NCBI GenBank assembly: GCA_903835685.1
Contig: CAILNX010000053.1
Location: forward strand, 1-64,000
DNA: 64,000 nucleotides
Source: an uncultured delta proteobacterium
GTDB taxonomy: Bacteria; Desulfobacterota; Desulfovibrionia; Desulfovibrionales; Desulfovibrionaceae
Reading direction: 5' to 3'
Shown here piece by piece: positions 55,985-64,000 of this stretch; the stretch's first letter is position 1, and every line of letters starts with the position of its first letter. Both the position numbers and the translations under genes were made by a program. The notes beneath the pieces were generated by a model, which was not told the DNA's origin, made no database searches, and saw nothing but the letters and a program-made list of their open reading frames with translations.

Positions 55985-56726
55985 AAGGCTGCAATTCAAC
56001 ATATTCCGGCACAACCCCCTGGACCCGGCCTCAACGCCGCACATGCAGCCCTTCATCATGGAGGAGCTGCCCAACATGACGCTCTTCATTGCCTTGAACA
56101 AACTCCGCGAAGAGCAGGACCCCGGACTCCAGTTCGAGTTCTGCTGCCGCGCGGCCATCTGCGGGGCCTGCGCCATGGTCATCAACGGCAAGCCCGGACT
56201 GGCCTGCCGGACCAAGACCGTGGACCTGCCCGAGGAGATCAACCTCCTGCCCCTGCCCTTCTTCAAACTGGTGGGCGACCTGACCGTGGATACCGGGACC
56301 TGGTTCCGGGACATGGCCAAACGGGTGCGCTCCTGGGTGCACACGGACAAGGACTTCGACCCCAAGGCCCAGGAAGAGCGCATGGACAACGCCCTGGCCG
56401 ACGAAATCTACGAGTTGGACCGTTGCGTGGAGTGCGGCTGCTGCGTGGCCGCCTGCGGCACGGCCCTCATGCGCCCGGACTTTCTGGGCGCGGTGGCCTT
56501 GAACCGCGTGGCCCGCTTCATGATCGACCCCCGCGACCAGCGCACGGACTGCGACTACTTCTCGGTCATCGGCTCCGACGAGGGCATTTTCGGCTGCATG
56601 GGCCTTTTGGGTTGCGAGGACGTCTGCCCCAAGCAGATCCCCCTGCAGGACCAGCTGGGCATGATCCGGCGCAAGCTGGCCCTGGCCGCCGCCAAGAACT
56701 TCTTGCCGCGCTTCATGCGCTCGTAA
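55977..56726 (+). CDS. frdB: Fumarate reductase iron-sulfur subunit
   Basis: A 249-residue protein carrying three clusters: [2Fe-2S] in FCCRAAICGACAM with a distal Cys in LACRT, [4Fe-4S] in CVECGCCVAACG, and a [3Fe-4S] site in CMGLLGCEDVCP. It conducts electrons between FrdC hemes and the FrdA flavin. The ATG overlaps the frdA end. The fumarase alpha subunit follows after 17 nt. Confidence 0.96.
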   Translation: MGRRLQFNIFRHNPLDPASTPHMQPFIMEELPNMTLFIALNKLREEQDPGLQFEFCCRAAICGACAMVINGKPGLACRTKTVDLPEEINLLPLPFFKLVGDLTVDTGTWFRDMAKRVRSWVHTDKDFDPKAQEERMDNALADEIYELDRCVECGCCVAACGTALMRPDFLGAVALNRVARFMIDPRDQRTDCDYFSVIGSDEGIFGCMGLLGCEDVCPKQIPLQDQLGMIRRKLALAAAKNFLPRFMRS

Positions 56727-56743
56727 AGCCAAGGAGCATCATC

Positions 56744-57580
56744 ATGCGCACCATACTGGCCAAGGATATCAGCGACAAGGTCGCGGCCATGTGCATGGAG
56801 GCCAACCGCAAACTCCCCGAGGACGTGCTGGACAAGTTCGCTGCCTGCCACGCCGAGGAAGAGGGCGCGGCCAAGGAGGTCTTCCGCCAACTCCTGGAGA
56901 ACGCCAAGCTCTCGGAAGAGACCGGCTTGCCGCTCTGTCAGGACTGCGGCCTGGCCATCTTCTTCGTGGAGATGGGCAACGATGTGCACGTGGAGGGAGG
57001 AACCCCCCGCCAAGCCATCGATGAAGGCATGATCCGGGGCTACAAGGACGGCTACCTGCGAAAGTCCGCCTGCGACCCCTTCACCCGCAAGAACACCGGG
57101 GACAACGCCCCGGCCATCGTGCACGTGGACATCGTCCCGGGCGACGGCTTCAAGATCATCATGATGGCCAAGGGCGGCGGCTCGGAGAACATGAGCCGGG
57201 TGACCATGCTCTCGCCGGCCCAGGGCTGGAAGGGCATCAAGGAGTTCGTGGTGCGCCGGGTGGCCGAGGCTGGCCCCAACCCCTGCCCGCCCACCATCAT
57301 CGGCATCGGCATCGGCGGCACCTTCGAGGTGGCCCCCATGCTGGCCAAGAAGGCCCTGATCCGGGCCATCGGCGAGCCCCATCCCGATCCGGCCATCGAC
57401 AAGCTGGAGAAGGAGCTGGTGGAGACCCTCAACAAGCTGAACATCGGCCCCATGGGCCTGGGCGGCAAATACACCACCCTGGACGTGAAGATCAACGTGG
57501 CCCCCTGCCACCTGGCCAGTCTGCCCCTGGCTGTGAACGTACAGTGCCACTCGGCCCGGCACAAGGAGGTGGAACTCTGA
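56744..57580 (+). CDS. Fumarate hydratase alpha subunit (class I, two-subunit)
   Basis: A 278-residue subunit of the [4Fe-4S] fumarase, interconverting malate and fumarate. Cysteines for the cluster are in LPLCQDCGLAI and near PCPPTIIGIGIGGTFE. The block GGGSENMSRVTMLSP is typical of the alpha domain. AAGGAG lies about 7 nt before the ATG. It is coupled to the beta subunit by a TGATG overlap. With frdCAB it forms a malate-fumarate-succinate module. Confidence 0.95.
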   Translation: MRTILAKDISDKVAAMCMEANRKLPEDVLDKFAACHAEEEGAAKEVFRQLLENAKLSEETGLPLCQDCGLAIFFVEMGNDVHVEGGTPRQAIDEGMIRGYKDGYLRKSACDPFTRKNTGDNAPAIVHVDIVPGDGFKIIMMAKGGGSENMSRVTMLSPAQGWKGIKEFVVRRVAEAGPNPCPPTIIGIGIGGTFEVAPMLAKKALIRAIGEPHPDPAIDKLEKELVETLNKLNIGPMGLGGKYTTLDVKINVAPCHLASLPLAVNVQCHSARHKEVEL

Positions 57581-58137
57581 TGGCCACCCACAACCTGACC
57601 ACCCCGCTCACCGACGAGGTGGTGATGACGCTCAAGTCCGGTGACATGGTCTTTCTCACCGGGACCATCTACACGGCCCGCGACGCGGCCCACAAACGCC
57701 TCATCGAGGCCCTGGACGCCGGCTCGCCCCTGCCCTTTGAGATCAAGGGCGCGCTCATCTACTACGTGGGTCCCTCGCCCGCGCCTCCAGGCCGTCCCAT
57801 CGGCTCCTGCGGCCCGACCACCAGCTACCGCATGGACACCTTCGCCCCGCGCCTGCACGCACTCGGCTTAAAGGCCTCCATCGGCAAAGGCAAACGCAGC
57901 GACGAGGTCAAGGCGGCCATGCAGAAGTACAAGGCCGTGTACCTCGGGGCCACGGGCGGGGCCGGAGCCCTGCTCTCCCAGTGCGTCACCGAGGCCAAGG
58001 TCATCGCCTACGAAGAGCTGGGACCCGAGGCCATCCGCGAACTGACCGTGGAGAAGTTCCCGCTTCTGGTCATCAACGACGCTTACGGCGGCGAACTGTA
58101 CACCACGCCCCGGCTGGATCTGGCCGGATACGAATAG
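57580..58137 (+). CDS. Fumarate hydratase beta subunit (class I)
   Basis: A 185-residue C-terminal-type fumarase subunit. It carries VFLTGTIYTARDAAHKRL, GPSPAPPGRPIGSCGPTTS and the C-terminal LVINDAYGGELY. It completes the active site with the alpha subunit. The ATG overlaps the alpha stop. A GC-rich hairpin follows, separating it from hdrA. Confidence 0.95.
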   Translation: MATHNLTTPLTDEVVMTLKSGDMVFLTGTIYTARDAAHKRLIEALDAGSPLPFEIKGALIYYVGPSPAPPGRPIGSCGPTTSYRMDTFAPRLHALGLKASIGKGKRSDEVKAAMQKYKAVYLGATGGAGALLSQCVTEAKVIAYEELGPEAIRELTVEKFPLLVINDAYGGELYTTPRLDLAGYE

Positions 58138-58149
58138 GAAAACCCGCGT

Positions 58150-58181
58150 GGGGGGCGGCGGCCCTGGCTGCCGCCCCCTTT
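58150..58181 (+). terminator. Terminator after the fumarase genes
   Basis: GGGGGCGGCGGC pairs with GCTGCCGCCCCC (12 bp, one G-T pair), loop CCTG, then TTTT. It lies 12 nt after the fumarase beta stop and about 45 nt before the hdrA start, so it may end the frd-fum transcript or act as an attenuator. Confidence 0.8.
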
Positions 58182-58225
58182 TCCGAAAAAACATTCTCGC
58201 GGCACACCTCCAAAGGGGGGCAAGC

Positions 58226-61200
58226 ATGGCCCGCAAGGCGAAGGTCGAGGCGAAAGCGCCGGTTGGCGCGGTGTTGGTGGTGGGCGGCGGCATCGCCGGG
58301 ATACAGTCATCCCTGGATCTGGCCAATGCCGGGTTTAAGGTCTGGCTGGTCGAGAAGGGTCCTGGAATCGGCGGGGTCATGGCCCGGCTGGACAAGACCT
58401 TTCCCACCAACGACTGCGCGATGTGAATACTCGCGCCAAAGCTGGTGGAGTGCGGTCGGCACTCCGACATTGAACTTTTGCCCTTGACGGAACTGACCTC
58501 GGTGGAAGGTTCCGCCGGGGATTTCACGGTCACCCTGGAGCAGAAGCCCCGGTACGTGGACCCCGCGCTGTGCATCGCCTGCGGGGCCTGCGCCGAGAAA
58601 TGCCCCAAGTCGGTGAAGAACGCCTTTGACGAGGGGTTCGCCGACCGCAAGGCGGCCTACATCCTTTATGAACAGGCCGTGCCGCTCAAATACGCCCTGG
58701 ACCCGGACCACTGCATCTATCTGCAGAAGGGCAAGTGCCGGGCCTGCGAAAAGATCTGCCCCACCCAGGCCATCCGTTTCGACGACCAGCCCAAGATCAT
58801 CAAGGCCCATGTGGGGGCCATCCTGGCCGCGCCGGGATTCAAGCCCTTCAACCCCACCGTGTGCGAACCCTATGGCTACGGGGTCATTCCCGACGTGGTC
58901 ACGGGCATGGAGTACGAACGGCTGCTGTCCTCGTCGGGCCCCTGCCACGGGCACCTGACCCGGCCCTCGGACAAGACCGAGCCCAGGTCCGTGGCCTGGC
59001 TGCAATGCGTGGGTTCGCGCACCACCACCGGGGCCGGAAGCCCGGCCTGCTCCAGCGTGTGCTGCATGTACGCCCTGAAACAGGCCGTGATGACCGGGGC
59101 GCACACCAAGGGTGCGCCCGACCTGTCCATCTTTTTCATGGACCTGCGCACCCACGGCAAGGGATTCGAGGAATACGGCGAATCGGCCAAGGCCAAGGGT
59201 GTGAAACTAATCCGCTGCCGACCCCACTCCTTCCTGCCCGGACCCGAGGGCAAGGGCGTGGACATCCGCTGGGCCGACGAAACGGGCCAGGAGCAGCGCC
59301 GCACCTTTGATCTGGCTGTCTTGTCCGTGGGCCTGGCCCCGCCCCGGGACGCCTCGGACCTGGCTGCCAAGCTGGGCCTGACCCTGGACGAACGCGGCTT
59401 CGCCAAGACTTCGGGGTTTGACCCCACGGCGGCCAGCAAGCCCGGGGTGTTCGTGAGCGGCTGCTTCCATTCGCCCATGGACATCCCCACTTCGGTGGTC
59501 ATGGCCTCGGCTGCGGCCTCGGCCGCGGCCAAGACCCTGGCCCAGTCCCGGGGAACCCTCATCCCGGCCAAGGTCACGCCACCCGTCACCGACGTGTCCG
59601 GCGAGACCCCCCGGGTGGGCGTGTTCGTGTGCTCCTGCGGCACCAACATCGCAGGCGTGGTGGACGTGGCCGGGGTGGTCGAATACGCCCGCACCCTGCC
59701 CTACGTGGCCCATGTGGAGAACAACCTCTTTTCCTGCTCCCAGGACACTCAAGGGCGCATCATCCAGGCCATCCGAGACCAGAGCCTGAACCGGGTGGTC
59801 ATCGCGGCCTGCACCCCGCGCACCCACGAGCCCCTGTTCCGGGAGACCCTCATGGCCGCCGGGCTGAACAAGTACCTGGTGGAGATGGCCAACATCCGCA
59901 ACCAGAACTCCTGGGTCCATGCCGATGAGCCCGAGGCGGCCACGACCAAGGCCAAGGACCTGACCCGCATGGCCGTGGCCCGGGTGGTGCGCCTCAAGCC
60001 GTTGGTGGAAAAGACCTTGAGCGTGAACAACGCGGCCCTGGTGCTGGGCGCGGGCGTGGCCGGCATGACCGCGGCCCTGGACCTGGCCGACCAGGGCTTC
60101 CCGGTCACCCTGGTGGAGCGCGCCGACTGCCTGGGCGGCAACGCCCGGTCCCTGCGCACCACCTCGCGCGGGGAGCGCATTGCCGATTTCCTCTCGGACC
60201 TGGCCCTCAAGGTCCGCTCTCACGACCGGGTCACGGTCCTGACCGAGGCCAATCTGACCCATGTGGAAGGCTTCGTGGGCCATTTCACCAGCACCGTGCG
60301 CCAGGGCCGCACGTCCCTGAAGATCGAGCACGGGGCGGCCATCCTGGCCACGGGCGCGGTGCAGACCCGGCCCAAGGAATACTGCTACGGCAGACACCCG
60401 GCCATCATGACCCATCTGGAGATGGACCGGGCCTTGACCGAGGGCCTGGACCCGCACACCATCCACGAGGCCGTGTTCATCCAGTGCGTGGGATCGCGGG
60501 AGCCCGCCCGGCCCTGGTGCTCCCGGGTCTGCTGCACCCATGCGGTGAAACTGGCCCTGCATTTCAAAGAGAAGAACCCCAACTGCCGGGTGGCCGTGCT
60601 CTACCGGGACATGCGCACCTACGGCGAGCGTGAGCTTTTGTACCACAAGGCCCGCAAGCTCGGGGTGCTCTTCGTGCGCTACGAGCTGGGCGCAAAGCCT
60701 CGGGTGAGCATCAAGAACGGCGGGGTGCGGGTCATTGTCCGGGACCACGTGCTGGACCGGGACCTGGAGTTTCGGCCGGACGTATTGGGCCTGGCTGCGG
60801 CCATCGCGCCCCCGGACACGGACAAGGTCTCCCGGATGTTCAAGGTCTCCACCGACGCCCACGGCTGGTACCAGGAGGCCCACGTGAAACTCCGGCCCGT
60901 GGACTTCGCCACGGACGGGGTGTTTTTGGCTGGCATGGCCCACGGCCCCAAGGCCCTGGACGAAGCCCTGGCCCAGGCCCAGGCCGCCGCGGCCCGGGCG
61001 GCCCAGATCCTGTGCCAGACCGAGATGACCCTGTCCGGGATCACCGCCCAGGTGGCCGAGGCCAAATGCGTGGGCTGCAAGATGTGCGTGACCATCTGCC
61101 CGTTCAAAGCCATCGCCATGAATGACAAGAACCTGGCCGAGGTCAACGAGGCCATGTGCAAGGGCTGCGGCCTGTGTACCGGGTCCTGCCGGTCCTCGGC

Positions 61201-61282
61201 CATCGCCCTGCGCGGGTTCACGGACCAGGACCTCATGGCCCAGATCGGGGCCATGTTCTCGGATCAGGAGAGCCGCCCATGA
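58226..61282 (+). CDS. hdrA: Selenocysteine-containing HdrA-like FAD/Fe-S protein (UGA 58424-58426 read as Sec)
   Basis: A 1018-residue electron-transfer protein if UGA 58424-58426 is read through as residue 67. The N-terminus has an FAD motif (VVGGGIAGIQ, 18-27). The motif NDCAMU at 62-67 then ILAPKLVECGRH follows; in HdrA homologues this position is Cys in C-S-x-C-I-L. Ferredoxin-like cysteines follow at 116-126 and 163-178. A second FAD module starts near 604 (GAGVAGMTAALDLAD), and two [4Fe-4S] motifs end the protein (about 948 and 977). HdrA proteins take part in flavin-based electron bifurcation. The ATG at 58226 has AAGGGGGG upstream. A conventional pipeline would split this into a 66-residue fragment and a truncated gene. 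Confidence 0.93.
58447..58465 (+). promoter_or_regulatory. Selenocysteine insertion (SECIS) hairpin in hdrA
   Basis: A perfect 7-bp stem, GGAGTGC (58447-58453) with GCACTCC (58459-58465), and a 5-nt GGTCG loop. The stem starts 20 nt after the UGA and the loop 27 nt after it, within the range known for bacterial SECIS elements, whose loops commonly contain GU near the start. SelB would bind here to deliver Sec-tRNA. Confidence 0.85.
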
Positions 61283-61734
61283 TGAAGCCCTTGACCCCCA
61301 TACAGCCGTACGCCCCGCGCATCGCGGCCATGTTCTGCAACTGGTGCACCTACGCGGGCGCGGACCTGGCCGGGGTGAGCCGCCTGCAATACCCGGCCAA
61401 CTTCCGGGTGGTGCGGGTGCCCTGCACCGGCCGCATCAGCGCGGAAATGATCCTGCACGCCTTCAAGCAGGGCGCGGACGGGGTCTGGGTCTCGGGCTGC
61501 CATCCCGGGTCCTGCCACTACCTGGAGGGCAATCTCTACGCCCGCCGCCGGTTCGCCCTTTTAAAGAACATCCTCGAATACGCCGGGCTTGAGCCGGGCC
61601 GCCTGCACTTCTCCTGGATATCCTCTTCCGAGGCCACCAAATTCCAGGAGACGGCCATCGCCGTGGTCGAGACCGTACGCGCCCTGGGACCGGCCACGGG
61701 CTTTCTGGCTGGAATCAGGAGGGAGGTGGCATGA
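61279..61734 (+). CDS. flxD: MvhD/FlxD-like [2Fe-2S] electron-transfer protein
   Basis: A 151-residue protein matching the MvhD/FlxD group: MFCNWCTYAGADLAG near residue 20, VRVPCTGRIS, and VSGCHPGSCHYLEGN. Five conserved cysteines bind the cluster. MvhD-type subunits connect HdrA to a hydrogenase or to FlxABC. The ATG overlaps the hdrA stop (ATGA), so the two are translationally coupled. No Sec codon occurs here although some archaeal homologues use one. Confidence 0.92.
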   Translation: MMKPLTPIQPYAPRIAAMFCNWCTYAGADLAGVSRLQYPANFRVVRVPCTGRISAEMILHAFKQGADGVWVSGCHPGSCHYLEGNLYARRRFALLKNILEYAGLEPGRLHFSWISSSEATKFQETAIAVVETVRALGPATGFLAGIRREVA

Positions 61735-62681
61735 ACGAACGACAGATTTTCATCCGGGAGAAAGCGGCCCGGCTTTTGTCCGAAGGCCGCGTGGACCGGG
61801 TCCTCGGCTACCGCAAGGGCTCGGTGCCCCTGCGCGACGCGCCGTTTGTGGCCCGCACGCCCGAGGAGGCCGGGGAGCTGGTCTGGTCCTCCTTCTGCCT
61901 GGGCAATGTGGCCAAGGCCCTCATCGGGCTGCCGGGAAAGTCGGCCGTGGTGGCCCAGGGCTGCGTGAGCCGCAACCTGGCCGTGCTCCTGGCCGAGAAC
62001 CGGGTCCTGCGCGAGAACCTGGTCATCATCGGCGTGCCCTGCCTGGGCATGGCCGACCCGGCCAAGGTCCTGGCCGAACTGGGTGGCCGGGAGCCCGCGT
62101 CCCTGGTCGAGACCGCCGAGACCCTGACCGTGTCCGGGCCGGGCTTCACCAAGGACTTGAAGCGCCAGTTCATGCTCCGGGACAACTGCCACACCTGCCG
62201 CCACCGCAACCCGGTGATCCACGACTTCCTGGCCGCCGAGACCGGGCCGGAAACCGGGCTGGGGGATATCGAAAAGACCTCGGGGCTGTGGGAGAAATTC
62301 ACTCCGGCCGAGAGATTCGAGCAATTGCAGGCCACCTACAAGGACTGCGTGCGCTGCTACGCCTGTCGCGACGCCTGCCCCCTGTGCTCCTGCCCCACCT
62401 GTTTCGTGGACCAGAGCGACCCCCAGTGGGTGGGCAAGACCCAGGACTTCTCGGAGATCGCGGCCTATCACCTGCTGCGGGCCTTCCACTGCGCCGGTCG
62501 GTGCACGGACTGCGGGGCCTGCGAATCGGCCTGCCCCCAGACCCTGAAAGTCCGGCGGCTGACCAGCAAACTGGAGCGGGATGTGCGCGCGCTCTTTGGC
62601 CGCGAGGCGGGCATGGACCCGAGCGTCCCGCCCCCGCTGGCCACCTGGAAGACCGACGACCCCGAAGGATTCATGAAATGA
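61731..62681 (+). CDS. Iron-sulfur protein of the Flx/Hdr module (FlxC-like)
   Basis: A 316-residue protein. The N-terminal part resembles FrhB-type proteins (AQGCVSRNLAVLL, IGVPCLGMADP, DNCHTCRHRNP). The C-terminal part carries two cluster motifs, CVRCYACRDACPLC and CTDCGACESACPQ, with additional cysteines (CSCPTC). It lies between flxD and flxB, overlapping flxD by ATGA. The role is probably internal electron transfer between HdrA/FlxD and FlxBA. I cannot assign it firmly to FlxC. Confidence 0.8.
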   Translation: MNERQIFIREKAARLLSEGRVDRVLGYRKGSVPLRDAPFVARTPEEAGELVWSSFCLGNVAKALIGLPGKSAVVAQGCVSRNLAVLLAENRVLRENLVIIGVPCLGMADPAKVLAELGGREPASLVETAETLTVSGPGFTKDLKRQFMLRDNCHTCRHRNPVIHDFLAAETGPETGLGDIEKTSGLWEKFTPAERFEQLQATYKDCVRCYACRDACPLCSCPTCFVDQSDPQWVGKTQDFSEIAAYHLLRAFHCAGRCTDCGACESACPQTLKVRRLTSKLERDVRALFGREAGMDPSVPPPLATWKTDDPEGFMK

Positions 62682-62703
62682 GCCAAAGCCAAGGGGTGAA
62701 TTG

Positions 62704-63801
62704 ATGTCCCAGAGAATTTTGGACCACGCCGGGCTTTCGGCCCTGTTCAAGGCCCTGGCCCAGGGGCGCAAGGCCTTTGTCCCGGCCACGGTCCAGGGCA
62801 AGGCGACCTGGATACCGGCCACGGACTTGGCCCAGGCCGACCTGTCCCTGGCCAATACCGCCTTTTCGCCCAAGAACTTCTTCTTCCCCCAGAGCGAGTG
62901 CCTGATGCGCTTTGGGGCGGACCCGGCCCAGGCCCACGAGCCCATGCAGCCTGCGCCGGGCCTGGACCAGGACCTGATGCTGTTCGGCCTGCGGCCCTGC
63001 GACGCCAAGGCCCTGGCCTTGCTGGACCGCATCTTCGGCCAGGACCCGGCCATGCTCGACCCCTACTGGGCGGACAAGCGGGAGCGGACCCTCCTGGTGG
63101 GCCAGTCCTGCCCCGCGCCCTGCCCGGTATGTTTCTGCACCGGCGTGGGCGGCCATCCTTTCGGGACCGAGGGCCTGGACCTGCTGTTCACCGACCTGGG
63201 CGAGTCCTTCCTGGTGGAGGTGATCTCCGAGCGGGGTGAGCGGGCCATGAAGGACCTGCCCATGGACGCGGCCAAGGCCGCGGCCGGGGACGAGCCGGGC
63301 AAGAAGGACCTGGCCCGGCGCGAGGAGCTGAAGAACCAGGCCGAGGCCGCCCTGGCCCTGGACCCGGCCAATGCCCCGGACCTCTCGGCCCTGGACAAGG
63401 CCGAGGTCCTGGACCTGTACGAATCCCCCCTGTGGGAGCGCCTGGCCGAAACCTGCCTGAACTGCGGGGCCTGCACCTTCTGCTGTCCCACCTGCCACTG
63501 CTTCGACATCCAGGACGAGACCAAGGTGGACGAGGGTCGCCGGGTGCGCAACTGGGACTCCTGCATGTCCGCACTCTTCACCAAGCACGGCACCGGGCAC
63601 AACCCCCGGGGCCGCAAGCTGGACCGGGTGCGCCAGCGTTTCATGCACAAATTCAAGTACATCCCCATAAAAAACCAGGAGATCGGGTGCGTGGGCTGCG
63701 GCCGGTGCGTGCGGCTGTGCCCGGTGAACATCGACGTGCGCCAGGTGGCCGCCCAGATGAACGGGCAGGCGGCCAGCGCAAGCGGAGGCCAGCGGCCATG
63801 A
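62704..63801 (+). CDS. FlxB-like dicluster iron-sulfur protein
   Basis: A 365-residue protein. The first half (residues about 60-150) contains FGLRPCDAKALALLDRIF and QSCPAPCPVCFCT, as in sulfhydrogenase beta/FlxB proteins. The second half carries CLNCGACTFCCPTCHC and CVGCGRCVRLCPVN, two [4Fe-4S] sites. It should relay electrons to the FlxA flavin. The ATG at 62704 was chosen over a TTG one codon earlier. Its stop overlaps the FlxA-like start (ATGA). Confidence 0.85.
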   Translation: MSQRILDHAGLSALFKALAQGRKAFVPATVQGKATWIPATDLAQADLSLANTAFSPKNFFFPQSECLMRFGADPAQAHEPMQPAPGLDQDLMLFGLRPCDAKALALLDRIFGQDPAMLDPYWADKRERTLLVGQSCPAPCPVCFCTGVGGHPFGTEGLDLLFTDLGESFLVEVISERGERAMKDLPMDAAKAAAGDEPGKKDLARREELKNQAEAALALDPANAPDLSALDKAEVLDLYESPLWERLAETCLNCGACTFCCPTCHCFDIQDETKVDEGRRVRNWDSCMSALFTKHGTGHNPRGRKLDRVRQRFMHKFKYIPIKNQEIGCVGCGRCVRLCPVNIDVRQVAAQMNGQAASASGGQRP

Positions 63802-64000
63802 CCGATCATCAGTCCAACCCCTATCTGCCCTATCCGGCCCGTATCAGTCGCACCTGGGCCGAGACCGAGGACAAAAGCCTGCGGTCCTACTGGCTCTCCT
63901 TTGACCGGCCCGAGGACGCGGCGGCCTTTGCCTTCACCCCGGGCCAGTTCGCCGAGCTCTCCCTGGCCGGATACGGGGAAATCCCCATCGGCATCGCCTC
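63798..64000 (+). CDS. FlxA-like FAD/NAD(P)-binding oxidoreductase (partial, cut by window edge)
   Basis: Only the first 67 residues are in the window. They read as the start of a ferredoxin-reductase-type FAD domain: KSLRSYWLSFDRPEDAAAF and FTPGQFAELSLAGYGEIPI, the latter being the F-x-PGQF FAD-binding motif. Similar to FlxA, sulfhydrogenase gamma and AsrB. It is coupled to the flxB-like gene by ATGA and probably oxidises NADH for the module. The cofactor-binding NAD domain lies beyond the edge. Confidence 0.85.
   Translation, partial: MTDHQSNPYLPYPARISRTWAETEDKSLRSYWLSFDRPEDAAAFAFTPGQFAELSLAGYGEIPIGIA

Noticed and set aside
58424-58426. UGA as a true stop, making hdrA a pseudogene
   Set aside because: The position matches a conserved Cys column, coding continues with normal composition for 951 codons, and a SECIS-like hairpin follows at the right distance.
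59207-60943. Long minus-strand frame opposite hdrA
   Set aside because: It covers clear FAD and Fe-S motifs of hdrA on the other strand and has no recognisable domain.

Overview
The window looks like a stretch of chromosome from a high-G+C, anaerobic, sulfate-reducer-like deltaproteobacterium, most probably of the Desulfovibrionales. This rests on gene content: a selenocysteine-containing HdrA with a Flx-type electron-transfer module, a three-subunit fumarate reductase with a two-subunit class I fumarase, tungstate uptake genes, the mercury-methylation pair hgcAB, and several cysteine-rich proteins of unknown function. I cannot name the species. Nearly all genes share the same strong GC-rich codon use. 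The clear exception is one A+T-rich gene at 48876-49703.

Layout. 1-5.1 kb: tRNA-Leu, secG, tpiA and an in-frame rimI-pgk fusion on the minus strand, then a degenerate Nudix gene, an inositol-monophosphatase-family gene and a small cysteine-rich gene. 5.3-9.1 kb: a large unknown protein, gcvT and a response regulator. 9.2-12.4 kb: a coiled-coil protein and tupABC. 12.7-21.7 kb: a nucleotide-sugar gene, a HAD phosphatase, unknowns, tatA, a CDP-alcohol phosphatidyltransferase, two exported proteins, a MogA-type cofactor gene, a DUF1614 membrane protein and rfbA. 21.9-24.8 kb: the minus-strand unit unknown gene - ModE-like regulator - hgcA - hgcB, followed by a 49-residue membrane peptide. The first three genes overlap by ATGA junctions. 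25-33.8 kb: a DUF374 acyltransferase and an MsbA-like exporter, yedF, a pseudouridine synthase, a diguanylate cyclase, a lipoprotein, glcB and chrA. 33.9-35.3 kb: two small toxin-antitoxin-like loci and tRNA-Ser. 35.4-42 kb: tadA, purQ and the operon pyrG-kdsA-kdsC-lptC-lptA-lptB for CTP, KDO and LPS transport. 42-49.7 kb: an EAL protein, glnB-amtB, HU, an Hpt protein, psd-pssA and the A+T-rich insert. 49.8-53 kb: glnS, a periplasmic binding protein and a ParE/RHH pair. 53.4-64 kb: frdCAB, the fumarase subunits, then hdrA(Sec)-flxD-flxC-like-flxB-flxA, which runs off the right edge.

How parts fit together. tupABC, the MogA-type protein and the ModE-like regulator point to tungsten/molybdenum cofactor metabolism. 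yedF and the UGA-containing hdrA point to active selenium metabolism. kdsA/kdsC/lptABC, the MsbA-like exporter and DUF374 serve the outer membrane. frdCAB, the fumarase and the Hdr/Flx genes form a contiguous anaerobic electron-transfer region. The most notable items are: (i) the in-frame UGA in hdrA followed by a perfect 7-bp hairpin with a GGTCG loop; (ii) hgcAB translationally coupled to a ModE-like regulator, with a cysteine-rich HgcA N-terminus; (iii) a family of about 29-nt A+T-rich palindromes dispersed between genes; (iv) the rimI-pgk fusion.
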